Shown: positions 25,678 to 36,291 of the stretch, piece by piece
Numbering within the stretch: position 1 is the stretch's first letter
How the letters are laid out: each line of letters starts with the position of its first letter
Assembly: GCF_007829955.1 (NCBI RefSeq)
Contig: NZ_VIWX01000003.1
Coordinates: forward strand, 434,001 to 498,000
Source: Saccharopolyspora dendranthemae
Lineage (GTDB): Bacteria > Actinomycetota > Actinomycetes > Mycobacteriales > Pseudonocardiaceae
Length of the DNA: 64,000 bases
Direction: 5' to 3'
Notes under the pieces: model-generated
Databases searched by the model: none
What the model saw: the letters and a program-made list of their open reading frames with translations, nothing else
What the model was told of the DNA's origin: nothing
Position numbers and translations under genes: made by a program

Positions 25678-25959
25678 CGTTTCGGGCGCAGTCTTCTCCA
25701 CGTTGGCGGCAGGCACCTGGGTGAGGCGCAACCGCTACCTGCAAACGTCCCCCGACATCAGGAGCGACCCTAACCCCTGATCGGAGGCACGTCTGCCTTG
25801 ATGGCACTTTCGAGTGCTTTGCAACTACTTCACGTAGATAATCCATCAATCGGTCGGGGGAAAGCTAGTGGGGAAGCTGTGACCGGACGGGTTGACGTGA
25901 CACTGTGGTTCGCCGTGACCCCCGATCACAGCAATCCGGCAGGCGTGGCCTCCGCGGCC

Positions 25960-26676
25960 ATGCTGGACCTCGAGTTATCCGACACCGTCCCGACCCCCGT
26001 CCCGATGCCCACCCGCTACCCCGAGCCGCAGCTCACCGACCCGTTCGAGCAGGAAACCCCGACCCTGCCCGGATCCGCGGGTGAGCACCTGCTCCAGAGC
26101 GCCTACGGCAGCCAGAAGCGGGCCCGCCGCTTCTACGACGACCAGGTGCTCGACCGGCTCAACGACGAGATGAAGCAGTTCATCGGCCGCATGGAGCTCG
26201 CCTTCGTCGCCACCTCCGACTCCCGAGGCGAGTGCGACTCCAGCCTGCGAGCAGGGCCGCCCGGATTCATCGAAGTCCTCGACGACCAGCACGTCTGCTA
26301 CCCCGAGTACCGGGGCAACGGAGTGCTCGCCAGCCTCGGCAACATCAGCGAGAACCCGCACGTCGGCATCTTGCTGGTCGACTTCGTCACCGACCTGATC
26401 GGCCTGCACATCAACGGCAAGGCCCGCATCGTCGAGGACGCCGACCTGCGCGGCATCTACCCCGCGCTGCCCTCCCAGTTCGACCGCGGCCGCACGCCCG
26501 AGCGGTGGGTGGTCGTCCAGGTCGAGGAGGCCTACATCCACTGCCGCAAGCACATCCCCCGGATGATGCCGGTCCTGCGAGAGCGGACCTGGGGGACGGA
26601 TGACGTCAAGCGCAAGGGTGGGGACTACTTCGGAGCCAAGGGCACACCTCGCCCGTGGCACGAAGTTTCTGCGTAA
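25960..26676 (+). CDS. PPOX-family flavin-binding protein
   Basis: About 238 residues with a split-barrel PPOX (pyridoxamine-phosphate-oxidase-like) fold: VATSDSRGECDSSLRAG, GNGVLASLGNISENPHVGIL and the C-terminal AYIHCRKHIPRM. Members bind FMN, F420 or haem and act on small redox substrates. The true start is unclear: ATG 25960 and GTG 25879 (after GGGGAAG) are both plausible. It is divergent from the flavohaemoglobin gene, suggesting a shared stress or redox role. A family-1 repeat follows. Confidence 0.78.
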   Translation: MLDLELSDTVPTPVPMPTRYPEPQLTDPFEQETPTLPGSAGEHLLQSAYGSQKRARRFYDDQVLDRLNDEMKQFIGRMELAFVATSDSRGECDSSLRAGPPGFIEVLDDQHVCYPEYRGNGVLASLGNISENPHVGILLVDFVTDLIGLHINGKARIVEDADLRGIYPALPSQFDRGRTPERWVVVQVEEAYIHCRKHIPRMMPVLRERTWGTDDVKRKGGDYFGAKGTPRPWHEVSA

Positions 26677-26703
26677 TCCCTGAGTACGGCTCTGGGGCCG
26701 CTT

Positions 26704-26719
26704 GGCGGTGCGGGTGGCG
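26704..26719. repeat. Fragment of a family-1 repeat
   Basis: GGCGGTGCGGGTGGCG repeats the left flank of family-1 copies (GGCGGTGCGGGTAGCG) with one change, but no stem or right half follows. It lies 48 nt before full copy 2, as if a second copy had been truncated. Confidence 0.55.
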
Positions 26720-26751
26720 TCTACTGAAACTACTCAGTGGTCTTGCTGCTG

Positions 26752-26878
26752 GGCGGTGCCGGATGCGGAACCTCAGACGCCTTCTGGGTCCGGGATCCGA
26801 GACTTGAGTATGAACGGATACGCGGCGCTACGGCTGTCCTCCCCAGAAGGCGTCTGAGAACCCGCGGCGGTGCCGGTT
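26752..26878. repeat. Family-1 structured repeat, copy 2
   Basis: A 17-bp perfect stem CTCAGACGCCTTCTGGG (26772-26788) pairs with 26842-26858 around a 53-nt loop. Flanks GGCGGTGC occur at 26752-26759 and 26866-26873. The loop shares CCGGGATCCG, CTTGAGTATGA and GGATACGCGGCGCT with copy 1, while the stem differs from copy 1 at several paired positions with both arms changed together. Confidence 0.85.
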
Positions 26879-26898
26879 GCTCAGGTGGGGCACTGAGA

Positions 26899-26966
26899 AA
26901 CCGGCTTCGCCGGTTGGCTGACGTGGGTTGCTCTGGTGGGGCAGTGAGGAAGCACCTTCGGCGCTT
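26899..26966. repeat. UUC-loop hairpins after family-1 copy 2
   Basis: AACCGGC-TTC-GCCGGTT (26899-26915) and AAGCACC-TTC-GGCGCTT (26950-26966, one mismatch) match the two hairpins after copy 1 in reversed order, with the shared spacer CTGACGTGGGTTG. The rest of the gap to 27112 is T/G-rich and encodes nothing convincing. Confidence 0.7.
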
Positions 26967-27112
26967 GCCTGGCGTGGGTTGGTTTGTTGGGTTCTTCTGC
27001 TGGTTCTTGGTGTTGTTCTGCTGTTGGGTTGACTGATGTCCGGGCTGGTGCTCTCGGGGTTCGTCTTGCTCCCTAGAGTGGGGCGAAACGGTCGCGAGGT
27101 GCGGGGAGTGAC

Positions 27113-27577
27113 GTGAGCGAGCAGGACGGCGAGATCGCTGAGGACCCCGCGCGCCGCGAAGCGGCCGAGGAGATCGAACGCGAGCTGGTGATGATGTTCC
27201 GCAACGCGCGGAACCTCTCCACCCACGTCGCCGCGCTGGTGCACCCCGACCTCGACCCGGCGTCGTACACGATGCTGCTGATGGTCGCCAACGAAGGCCC
27301 GCTGCGGGGCATGGACCTGGCCGGCCGCACCGGCCTGGACAAGTCCACGGTCTCCCGGCAGATCGCCACCCTCGTCGACCTGGGACTGCTGGAGCGCGCC
27401 CCGGACCCCGACGACGGCCGCGCCCGCCGGATCCAGCTCTCCGACCTGGGGCAGGAGCGCCTGGAACGCGTGCGCGCCGAACGGCGCAAGCACCTCCACG
27501 GCCAGTTCGCCAGCTGGAGCACCCAGGACCTCGCGGATCTCGCGCGCCTGCTGGGCAAGCTCAACGAGACCAGCTGA
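27113..27577 (+). CDS. MarR-family regulator
   Basis: A 154-residue winged-helix protein: dimer helices at both ends, recognition region MDLAGRTGLDKSTVSRQIA (about 65-83) and wing DPDDGRARR. The GTG start follows GGGGAGTGAC. MarR proteins usually repress efflux or stress genes and respond to phenolics or oxidants. It lies 121 nt before a second MarR gene and may be a separate transcription unit; no operator is evident in its own leader. Confidence 0.86.
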   Translation: MSEQDGEIAEDPARREAAEEIERELVMMFRNARNLSTHVAALVHPDLDPASYTMLLMVANEGPLRGMDLAGRTGLDKSTVSRQIATLVDLGLLERAPDPDDGRARRIQLSDLGQERLERVRAERRKHLHGQFASWSTQDLADLARLLGKLNETS

Positions 27578-27637
27578 AACATCACTGATCAGGCAAAACG
27601 GCCAAAATCGGCCGTGGTGCGAGTCACCCGAATATCA

Positions 27638-27681
27638 GTTGCGTGCTGCAACCAAGTGGTCCTATGGTTGCCTTGAGCAAC
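27638..27681. promoter_or_regulatory. Twin operators of the MarR-MFS-YceI operon
   Basis: GTTGC-N5-GCAAC occurs twice, at 27638-27652 and 27667-27681, centre to centre 29 bp (about three helix turns), ending 17 nt before the MarR start. Two phased dyads of this size are what a MarR dimer pair would bind. Confidence 0.75.
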
Positions 27682-27698
27682 TAAAAGGATGGGCTCGC

Positions 27699-28190
27699 AT
27701 GGGACCGACACCAGAGACCTGCGGTGAGCTGCTCCGCCCACTCCGCGCCTTGATGGGCCTCAAGCAGGTCGCGCTGCAACGGGGGTTGCAGCTCTCCGAC
27801 CAAGTGCCCTACGCGGCGGCCGGACTGCTCACCGAGCTCGTGCACCGCGGCGAATGCCGGGTCTCCGACCTGGCGCACCACCGCATCGTCGATGCGTCCG
27901 TGGTGAGCCGGCAGGTGAACCAGCTCGAACAAGCCGGACTGATCACGCGCCGGCCAGATCCCGCGGACCGCCGCGTCTCGCTGCTGCGGACCACCGAGGT
28001 CGGCGATCAGGTCGTGGCCGACCTGGAGCAGAAGAAGGCGGAGTGGATCGGCGAAGCGCTCGGCGACTGGGAGGACACCCAGGTCCGCGAACTGGCCCGG
28101 TTGCTCGGCGACGCGATGTCGGACATCCGCCGCCACACGATCGAAGACGGAGATCACGCAGACTCCGGAATGAGGGAAGGAACTCGATGA
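27699..28190 (+). CDS. MarR-family regulator of the MFS-YceI operon
   Basis: A 163-residue MarR protein with recognition segment VSDLAHHRIVDASVVSRQV and wing DPADRRVS. ATG 27699 follows AAAGGATGG; an in-frame ATG at 27639 lies inside the operator. Its stop overlaps the MFS start (ATGA), so pump and regulator are coupled. It likely represses its own operon through the twin GTTGC-N5-GCAAC dyads and is released by a pump substrate. Confidence 0.9.
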   Translation: MGPTPETCGELLRPLRALMGLKQVALQRGLQLSDQVPYAAAGLLTELVHRGECRVSDLAHHRIVDASVVSRQVNQLEQAGLITRRPDPADRRVSLLRTTEVGDQVVADLEQKKAEWIGEALGDWEDTQVRELARLLGDAMSDIRRHTIEDGDHADSGMREGTR

Positions 28191-30703
28191 CCAGCTCGAC
28201 GGAGACGGCGCCCAAGGTGTCGACTCAACCGAGCGCGCCGCACGAGCCGGCCCAGGACCAGGCGATGTCGCACCGCCAGATCCTGGAGGCCATGTCGGGC
28301 CTGATGTTGGCGCTGTTGGTCGCCATCCTCAGCTCGACCATCGTGTCCAATGCGCTGCCGAGGATCATCGCCGACCTGCACGGAACCCAGGGGCAGTACA
28401 CCTGGGTCGTCACGGCGATGCTGCTGACCTCCACGGCCTCCACCCCGCTCTGGGGCAAGCTCTCCGACCTGTTCAGCAAGAAGCTGCTGTACCAGATCGC
28501 GATCACCATCTTCACCGTCGGCTCGGTGGCCGGCGGGTTCGCGCAGTCGATGGAGACCCTGATCGGTTTCCGCGCGCTGCAGGGCATCGGCATGGGCGGT
28601 CTGCAGGCGCTGATCCAGGTCGTGATCGCGGCGATGGTCCCGCCGCGCGAGCGCGGTCGCTACAGCGGCTACATCGGCGCCACCTTCGCGGTGGCCACCG
28701 TCAGCGGCCCGCTGGTCGGCGGCGTCATCGTCGACACCCCGTGGCTGGGATGGCGCTGGTGCTTCTGGGTCACCGTGCCGATCGCCGTCATCGCCTTCAT
28801 CGTGCTCGGCCGGGTGCTCAAGCTGCCGGTGATCAAGCGCGACGTGAAGATCGACTGGTTCGGCGCGCTGTTCCTGGTCGGCGGCGTCTCGCTGCTGCTG
28901 ATCTGGGTCTCGCTGGCCGGCAAGAACTTCGACTGGCTCTCGCCGGAGACCGGCTACTTCGTCGGCGGCGGCATAGTCGCGCTGATCATCGCGGTCATCA
29001 TCGAGTCCAAGCACAGCGAGCCGATCGTGCCGCTGAAGATGTTCCGCAACCCCACGGTCACGATGGCCACCCTCGGCACCGTCGCGGTCGGCACCGCCAT
29101 GTTCGGCGGCGCGGTGTTCCTGGGGCAGTACTTCCAGATCGCGCGCAGCTTCAGCCCCACCACCGCGGGCCTGATGACGCTGCCGATGGTCGGCGGCCTG
29201 TTCATCTCGTCCACGGTCAGCGGTCAGGTCATCTCCCGGTACACCGGCAAGACCAAACCGTTCCTCGTGGGCGGCTCGATCGTGATGATCATTGCGATGG
29301 GGCTACTGAGCACCGTCAATCACGAAACGAACCTGGTGCTCATGGGGGTCTTCCTCTTCCTGATGGGCACCGGAGTGGGCATGCTCATGCAGAACCTGGT
29401 GCTGGCGGTGCAGAACGCCACCAGCGCCAAGGACATGGGCTCGACGACCTCCGTCGTCACCTTCTTCCGCACCTTGGGAGGTTCGGCTGGTGTGTCGGTG
29501 CTAGGAGCTGTGCTGGCCACCCGCGTTCAGGACTACATCATGGAAGGCCTGGCGAAGATCCCCGGCGCGGCCCAGGCCGCGGCCGCAGGTGGCGGTACCG
29601 GATCACTGGACGTGGGACACCTTCCCGGGCCGATCCAGACCATCGTCCGCGCGGCGTACGGGGATGCCATCGGCGACATCTTCCTCATCTCGGCGTGCAT
29701 CTCCGTGGTCACCTTCGTCGCGGTGCTGTTCATCCGCGAGAAGCCCTTGCGGACGACGATCGAGAGCAACGAGGAAAGGGAGACGGCTTCAGTGGCCGCA
29801 GAAGAAGAGGGCCGGGAGAACGGCAGGCACAACGGCGCGCACGTGAACTCCGCGCAGGCCAGCCCGTGGACCGAGCCGTCGATCCCGTCGTTCGCCTCCA
29901 ACGGGGCGGCGCTGACCGGCCGGTTCATGGACGGTCACGAGCAGGCTCAGCGCGTCGTGCACGGGGTCGTCCACGACTCCATCGGCACCCCGGTCTCGGG
30001 CGTGGTGCTGACGCTCACCGACGCCAACGGGCGCCAGGTGGAGAGGGCTCGCACTGACAACGACGGCGCGTTCCACTTCAGCGTCGACAACGGCGGGACC
30101 TACGTGCTGATCGCCTCCGGCGGCAGCTACCAGCCGACCGCGTCGATGGTGGTCGTCTCCGACCGCCCGGTGCGGCACGACGTGCAGCTGCTGGGCGCAG
30201 GTGAGCTCAGCGGCCTGGTGCACGTCGGCGGAGTCGGCGTCCCCGGCGCGATGGCGGTGCTCACCGACGTGCGCGGTGAGGTCGTGGCCACCAACGCCAC
30301 CGACGCCGACGGCGACTACGGCTTCTCCGACCTCGTCGGCGGCTCCTACGCCCTGACGGTCACCGCCGACGGATACCGCCCGGTGGCCCACCCGATCGTG
30401 GTCACCGACGGGGAGCGGGTGCGGCTCGACGTCGCGCTGCAGACCGGCGCGCAGCTCAGCGGCGTGATCCGGTCGGCCAACCTCGGCGTGCCCGTGCCGG
30501 ACGCGCGAGTGACGTTGCTGGACGGATCGGGCGCGGTGGTCGCCGCGGGCACCACCGACATCGACGGCAACTACCACTTCACCGACCTGCCCGACGGCGA
30601 GTACACGGTGATCGCCAGCGGCTACCCGCCGGTCGCGGGTTCGCTGCGGCTGACGGGCCAGGAGACGTCGCACGACGTCGACCTGGGCTACCCCGAAGGC
30701 TGA
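28187..30703 (+). CDS. DHA2 MFS exporter with three C-terminal Ig-like domains
   Basis: An 838-residue fusion. Residues about 25-530 are a DHA2-type (14-helix) drug exporter with motif A GKLSDLFSKK and motif C-like AVATVSGPLVGG. After a linker come three carboxypeptidase-regulatory-like beta domains (about 588-670, 671-754 and 755-838), each with a GxxVxxA/GxxV...T/TDxDGxYxF pattern such as TDADGDYGF and TDIDGNYHF. DHA2 proteins have a cytoplasmic C-terminus, so the tail would face the cytosol, unusual for this domain type. The next gene encodes a YceI protein with the same domain at its N-terminus. Confidence 0.9.
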   Translation: MTSSTETAPKVSTQPSAPHEPAQDQAMSHRQILEAMSGLMLALLVAILSSTIVSNALPRIIADLHGTQGQYTWVVTAMLLTSTASTPLWGKLSDLFSKKLLYQIAITIFTVGSVAGGFAQSMETLIGFRALQGIGMGGLQALIQVVIAAMVPPRERGRYSGYIGATFAVATVSGPLVGGVIVDTPWLGWRWCFWVTVPIAVIAFIVLGRVLKLPVIKRDVKIDWFGALFLVGGVSLLLIWVSLAGKNFDWLSPETGYFVGGGIVALIIAVIIESKHSEPIVPLKMFRNPTVTMATLGTVAVGTAMFGGAVFLGQYFQIARSFSPTTAGLMTLPMVGGLFISSTVSGQVISRYTGKTKPFLVGGSIVMIIAMGLLSTVNHETNLVLMGVFLFLMGTGVGMLMQNLVLAVQNATSAKDMGSTTSVVTFFRTLGGSAGVSVLGAVLATRVQDYIMEGLAKIPGAAQAAAAGGGTGSLDVGHLPGPIQTIVRAAYGDAIGDIFLISACISVVTFVAVLFIREKPLRTTIESNEERETASVAAEEEGRENGRHNGAHVNSAQASPWTEPSIPSFASNGAALTGRFMDGHEQAQRVVHGVVHDSIGTPVSGVVLTLTDANGRQVERARTDNDGAFHFSVDNGGTYVLIASGGSYQPTASMVVVSDRPVRHDVQLLGAGELSGLVHVGGVGVPGAMAVLTDVRGEVVATNATDADGDYGFSDLVGGSYALTVTADGYRPVAHPIVVTDGERVRLDVALQTGAQLSGVIRSANLGVPVPDARVTLLDGSGAVVAAGTTDIDGNYHFTDLPDGEYTVIASGYPPVAGSLRLTGQETSHDVDLGYPEG

Positions 30704-30819
30704 TCGCGCTCGCACCACCCGTAGGTCACGGTCGCGCTGCGGCGGGCGGGAACGACTGGACGTCGGCCCGCCCGCCGAGCAAGATCATGACCAGCTCTGC
30801 TTCAAAGGAGTGTTCTCAG

Positions 30820-31686
30820 ATGGATCTCGGCCAACCGCAGGCCGCGGCTGACAACGGCCAGACCGGGTCAGCTCGGGGCTCTGGAGCGGTGACCGCGTCG
30901 GTGCGCGGCAGCGACGGATGGCCGGTGCCGGAGGCGGTGCTCACCGTCATCGACGGTGGCGGTGCGCAGGTCGCGCGGGCGCAGGGCGACGCGCAGGGCT
31001 CGGTGGTGGTCACCGGCCTCCCCGCGGGCGCCTACACCGCGATCGTCACCGCCATCGGTCACGAGCCCGTCGCCCGCACCACCCTGGTGCACGAGGGCGC
31101 CACGGCCGGCCTCGGCGACGTGGAGGTCCGCCGCGTCGGCGGCGCGGACCTGCCCGCGCCCGGGCTGTGGCGGATCGACCCGATCCACTCCTCGATCCAG
31201 GTCACCGCCAAGCACCTGGGGCTGAGCAGCATCCACGGCCGCTTCAACGAGTTCTCCGGCGAGGTGCGGATCGGCAACCCGATCGAGAACTCGCTGGTCG
31301 AAGCTCGCATCACGGCCGACACGATCGATACCGGCAACACCATGCGCGACGACCACCTGCGCTCCGGGGACTTCCTCAACGTCGATGAGCACCCGGAGAT
31401 CAGCTTCCGCTCCACCGGGCTTCGCCCGCGCGGGGGTGACAAGTGGGACCTGGCGGGTGAGCTCACCATGCTCGGCGTCAGCAAGCCGGTCATGCTGGAC
31501 ACCCGGTTCGACGGCGTCGGCGCCGACATGTGGGGCGGCACCCGCGCTTCGGCGTCGGCGGTCGCGCAGCTCCGCCGCGACGACTTCGCGGTCCGCTTCA
31601 GCCAGTCGCTCAAGAGCGGCATCGCGGCCGTCGGAACCACACTCCGCGTGCAGATCGACATCCAGGCGGTGCACGAGGAGGGATGA
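30820..31686 (+). CDS. YceI lipocalin-like protein with an Ig-like domain
   Basis: A 288-residue protein: a carboxypeptidase-regulatory-like domain (about 25-105: VPEAVLTVIDGGG, GLPAGAYTAIV) and then a YceI domain (about 116-288: WRIDPIHSSIQVTAKHL, GRFNEFSGEV, MRDDHLRSGDFL). YceI proteins bind long isoprenoid or other lipids in a beta-barrel. There is no signal peptide, so it is probably cytoplasmic. ATG 30820 follows AAAGGAG by 9 nt; ATG 30787 is in frame but lacks that site. Likely works with the upstream pump. Confidence 0.9.
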   Translation: MDLGQPQAAADNGQTGSARGSGAVTASVRGSDGWPVPEAVLTVIDGGGAQVARAQGDAQGSVVVTGLPAGAYTAIVTAIGHEPVARTTLVHEGATAGLGDVEVRRVGGADLPAPGLWRIDPIHSSIQVTAKHLGLSSIHGRFNEFSGEVRIGNPIENSLVEARITADTIDTGNTMRDDHLRSGDFLNVDEHPEISFRSTGLRPRGGDKWDLAGELTMLGVSKPVMLDTRFDGVGADMWGGTRASASAVAQLRRDDFAVRFSQSLKSGIAAVGTTLRVQIDIQAVHEEG

Positions 31687-31730
31687 GCGAGGAGCGGTCT
31701 GCTGTGGCTGGCTCGACCGCTCCACGAAGG

Positions 31731-31767
31731 AGGAGCCGTGCGCACGTCGGGGGTGCGCACGGCTCCT
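31731..31767. terminator. Bidirectional hairpin after the YceI gene
   Basis: AGGAGCCGTGCGCAC (31731-31745) pairs perfectly with GTGCGCACGGCTCCT (31753-31767), between the YceI gene and the convergent symporter gene. Confidence 0.8.
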
Positions 31768-31784
31768 TCGCGTTCGGTCCGGGA

Positions 31785-33362
31785 TCAGACTCCGGACTTC
31801 TCGTCGACCTTGCGCACCTCGCCGGAGCGGATCTTGGCCTTGTAGGCGGCCAGCTCCTTCTTGACCACCGGGATCATGATGTAGAGCCCGATGATGTTGA
31901 ACAGGGCGAGCAGGAACAGGACGGCGTCGGTGAAGTCCATGACGCTGCCCAGGCTCAGCACCGAACCGATGACCACGAACAGGCAGAACACCACGTTGTA
32001 GAGGTTGCGGCTCACCGAGTTGTTGCCGAACAGGAACAGCCACGCGCGCTGGCCGTAGTAGCCCCAGGTGATGATCGTGGAGATGGCGAAGAGCACGACC
32101 GCCACGGTCAGCACGTACGGGAACCAGGGCAGGACGCTGGCGAACGCCTCGGAGGTCACCGTGACGCCGTCCGGCTCCTCACCGCCGGCCAGCACCGCCT
32201 TCTGCCCCTCGACCCACAGCTGCGGCTGCGCGATGACGATGGTCAGCGCGGTCATGGTGCAGATGATGACGGTGTCGATGAAGGGCTCCAGCAGCGCGAC
32301 CAGGCCCTCGGTGGCGGGGTGCTGGGTGCGGACCGCGGAGTGCGCGATCGGCGCCGAGCCGATACCGGCCTCGTTGGAGAACGCGGCGCGCTGGAAGCCG
32401 ACGATCAGCACACCGATGAGACCGCCGAAGCCGGCCTCCGGGGTGAACGCGCCCTGGACGATCGTGACCACCGCGTCCGGCACCGCGGTGATGTTGACGC
32501 CGATGACCGTCAGCGAGGCCAGGACGTAGATGATCGCCATCGCCGGGACCAGCTTGCTGGTCACCGCGCCGATGGACTTGATGCCGCCGACCACGACCGA
32601 GCCGACGATGATCGCCAGGACGATGCCGAAGATCAGCGCGGCACCGTCCGAGCCGAGCAGGCCGTCATCGCCACCGGTGATGTCGCGCACCTGGGCGAAG
32701 GTCTGGTTGGCCTGGAACATGTTGCCGCCGCCGATGCCGAAGGCCAGGATCATGATCGCCGCCAGCACGGCGAGCACCTTGCCCAGACCGCGGCCGAAGG
32801 CGTTGGGGATCTGCTCGGCGAGGCCCTTGCGCAGGTAGTGCATCGGACCGCCGTGCACCACGCCGTTCGAGTCGATCTCGCGGTACTTCACGCCGAGGGT
32901 GCACTCGACGAACTTGGTCGCCATGCCGAGCAGACCGCAGAGGATCATCCAGAAGGTCGCACCGGCGCCACCAACCGTCACGGCGACACCGACACCGGCG
33001 ATGTTGCCGAGACCGACGGTTCCGGACAACGCCGAGGCCAGCGCTTGGAAGTGGTTGATCTCGCCCGGTTCGTCCTTGCTGGTGTACTTGCCGCGCACCA
33101 GGTCGACGGCGAGCTTGAAGTTCCGGATCTGGACGAAGCCGAAGGCCAGCGTGAACACCGTCGCGGCGATCACCAGCCAGGCCACGATCCACGGGAAGGT
33201 CACGCCTAGGACGGTGATCTCGCCGAACACGAACCCGGAGAAACCCTCCGAGATCGGCGTGAAGACGTTGTTGATGGTGTCCTCGATGCGGGCGAGTGGG
33301 CCGGCGTCGGCCGCGAGGATGAGTTCGCCATCCGGTGGCGGTGCCGCCAAGGTGTATGTCAT
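31785..33362 (-). CDS. Sodium:alanine symporter (AGCS family)
   Basis: A 525-residue membrane protein with about 11-12 helices and AGCS signatures GTVGLGNIAGVGVAVTVGG (about 105-123) and ACSNEAGIGSAP-like FSNEAGIGSAPIAHS. AGCS transporters import alanine or glycine with sodium. The last 25 residues are charged (EVRKVDEKSG). It is divergent from clpB; the HAIR site at 33491 lies nearer clpB. Confidence 0.92.
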   Translation of the reverse strand: MTYTLAAPPPDGELILAADAGPLARIEDTINNVFTPISEGFSGFVFGEITVLGVTFPWIVAWLVIAATVFTLAFGFVQIRNFKLAVDLVRGKYTSKDEPGEINHFQALASALSGTVGLGNIAGVGVAVTVGGAGATFWMILCGLLGMATKFVECTLGVKYREIDSNGVVHGGPMHYLRKGLAEQIPNAFGRGLGKVLAVLAAIMILAFGIGGGNMFQANQTFAQVRDITGGDDGLLGSDGAALIFGIVLAIIVGSVVVGGIKSIGAVTSKLVPAMAIIYVLASLTVIGVNITAVPDAVVTIVQGAFTPEAGFGGLIGVLIVGFQRAAFSNEAGIGSAPIAHSAVRTQHPATEGLVALLEPFIDTVIICTMTALTIVIAQPQLWVEGQKAVLAGGEEPDGVTVTSEAFASVLPWFPYVLTVAVVLFAISTIITWGYYGQRAWLFLFGNNSVSRNLYNVVFCLFVVIGSVLSLGSVMDFTDAVLFLLALFNIIGLYIMIPVVKKELAAYKAKIRSGEVRKVDEKSGV

Positions 33363-33490
33363 GGCGCATCAGCCAAGCGAGTGACGTGATCCAAAGCAAG
33401 TACGTAGCGTAACAATATGTCGACTTTTCGCCCGATTGGTCGCACCTTTCGCTGACACGTCGTGAAAAACGAAAAATCGCGCGAACGAGG

Positions 33491-33511
33491 CTTGAGCGGA
33501 ACCGGCTCAAC
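33491..33511. promoter_or_regulatory. HAIR site (HspR) at clpB
   Basis: CTTGAGC-N7-GCTCAAC, identical in its arms to HAIR site 1 of dnaK, lies 76 nt before the clpB start. This puts clpB in the HspR regulon, as known for other actinobacteria. Confidence 0.9.
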
Positions 33512-33586
33512 TTTTGTTACGTTGGACGTGTGGAGTCTGGCGCCGACAAGTGGGATGACCAGGCGCAAAACCGGCAGAGGTGAGGA

Positions 33587-36172
<2,586 letters not shown>

Positions 36173-36200
36173 CGACACGCGCGCGAGTCGACGACGACCT

Positions 36201-36284
36201 GGGCAAATCCCAGTTTTAGTCCAAACCGAGCCATGATCATGTCCGAAATGTCGGCTCAGTTATGACTAAAACTGGGATTTGCCC
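36201..36284. repeat. Family-2 palindromic repeat, copy C (extended stem)
   Basis: The 13-bp ends CCCAGTTTTAGTC are extended outward by 8 further base pairs (GGGCAAAT with ATTTGCCC), giving a 21-bp perfect stem (36201-36221 with 36264-36284). The extension is absent from copies B and D. It looks as though the element sits inside an older terminator hairpin, between convergent clpB and MFS genes. Confidence 0.92.
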
Positions 36285-36291
36285 GGGAGGT

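Noticed and set aside
26737-27036. A 99-residue frame with repeated RNRLRRL-like peptides
   Set aside because: It reads through family-1 copy 2 and the UUC-loop hairpins; the peptide repeats reflect the DNA repeats.
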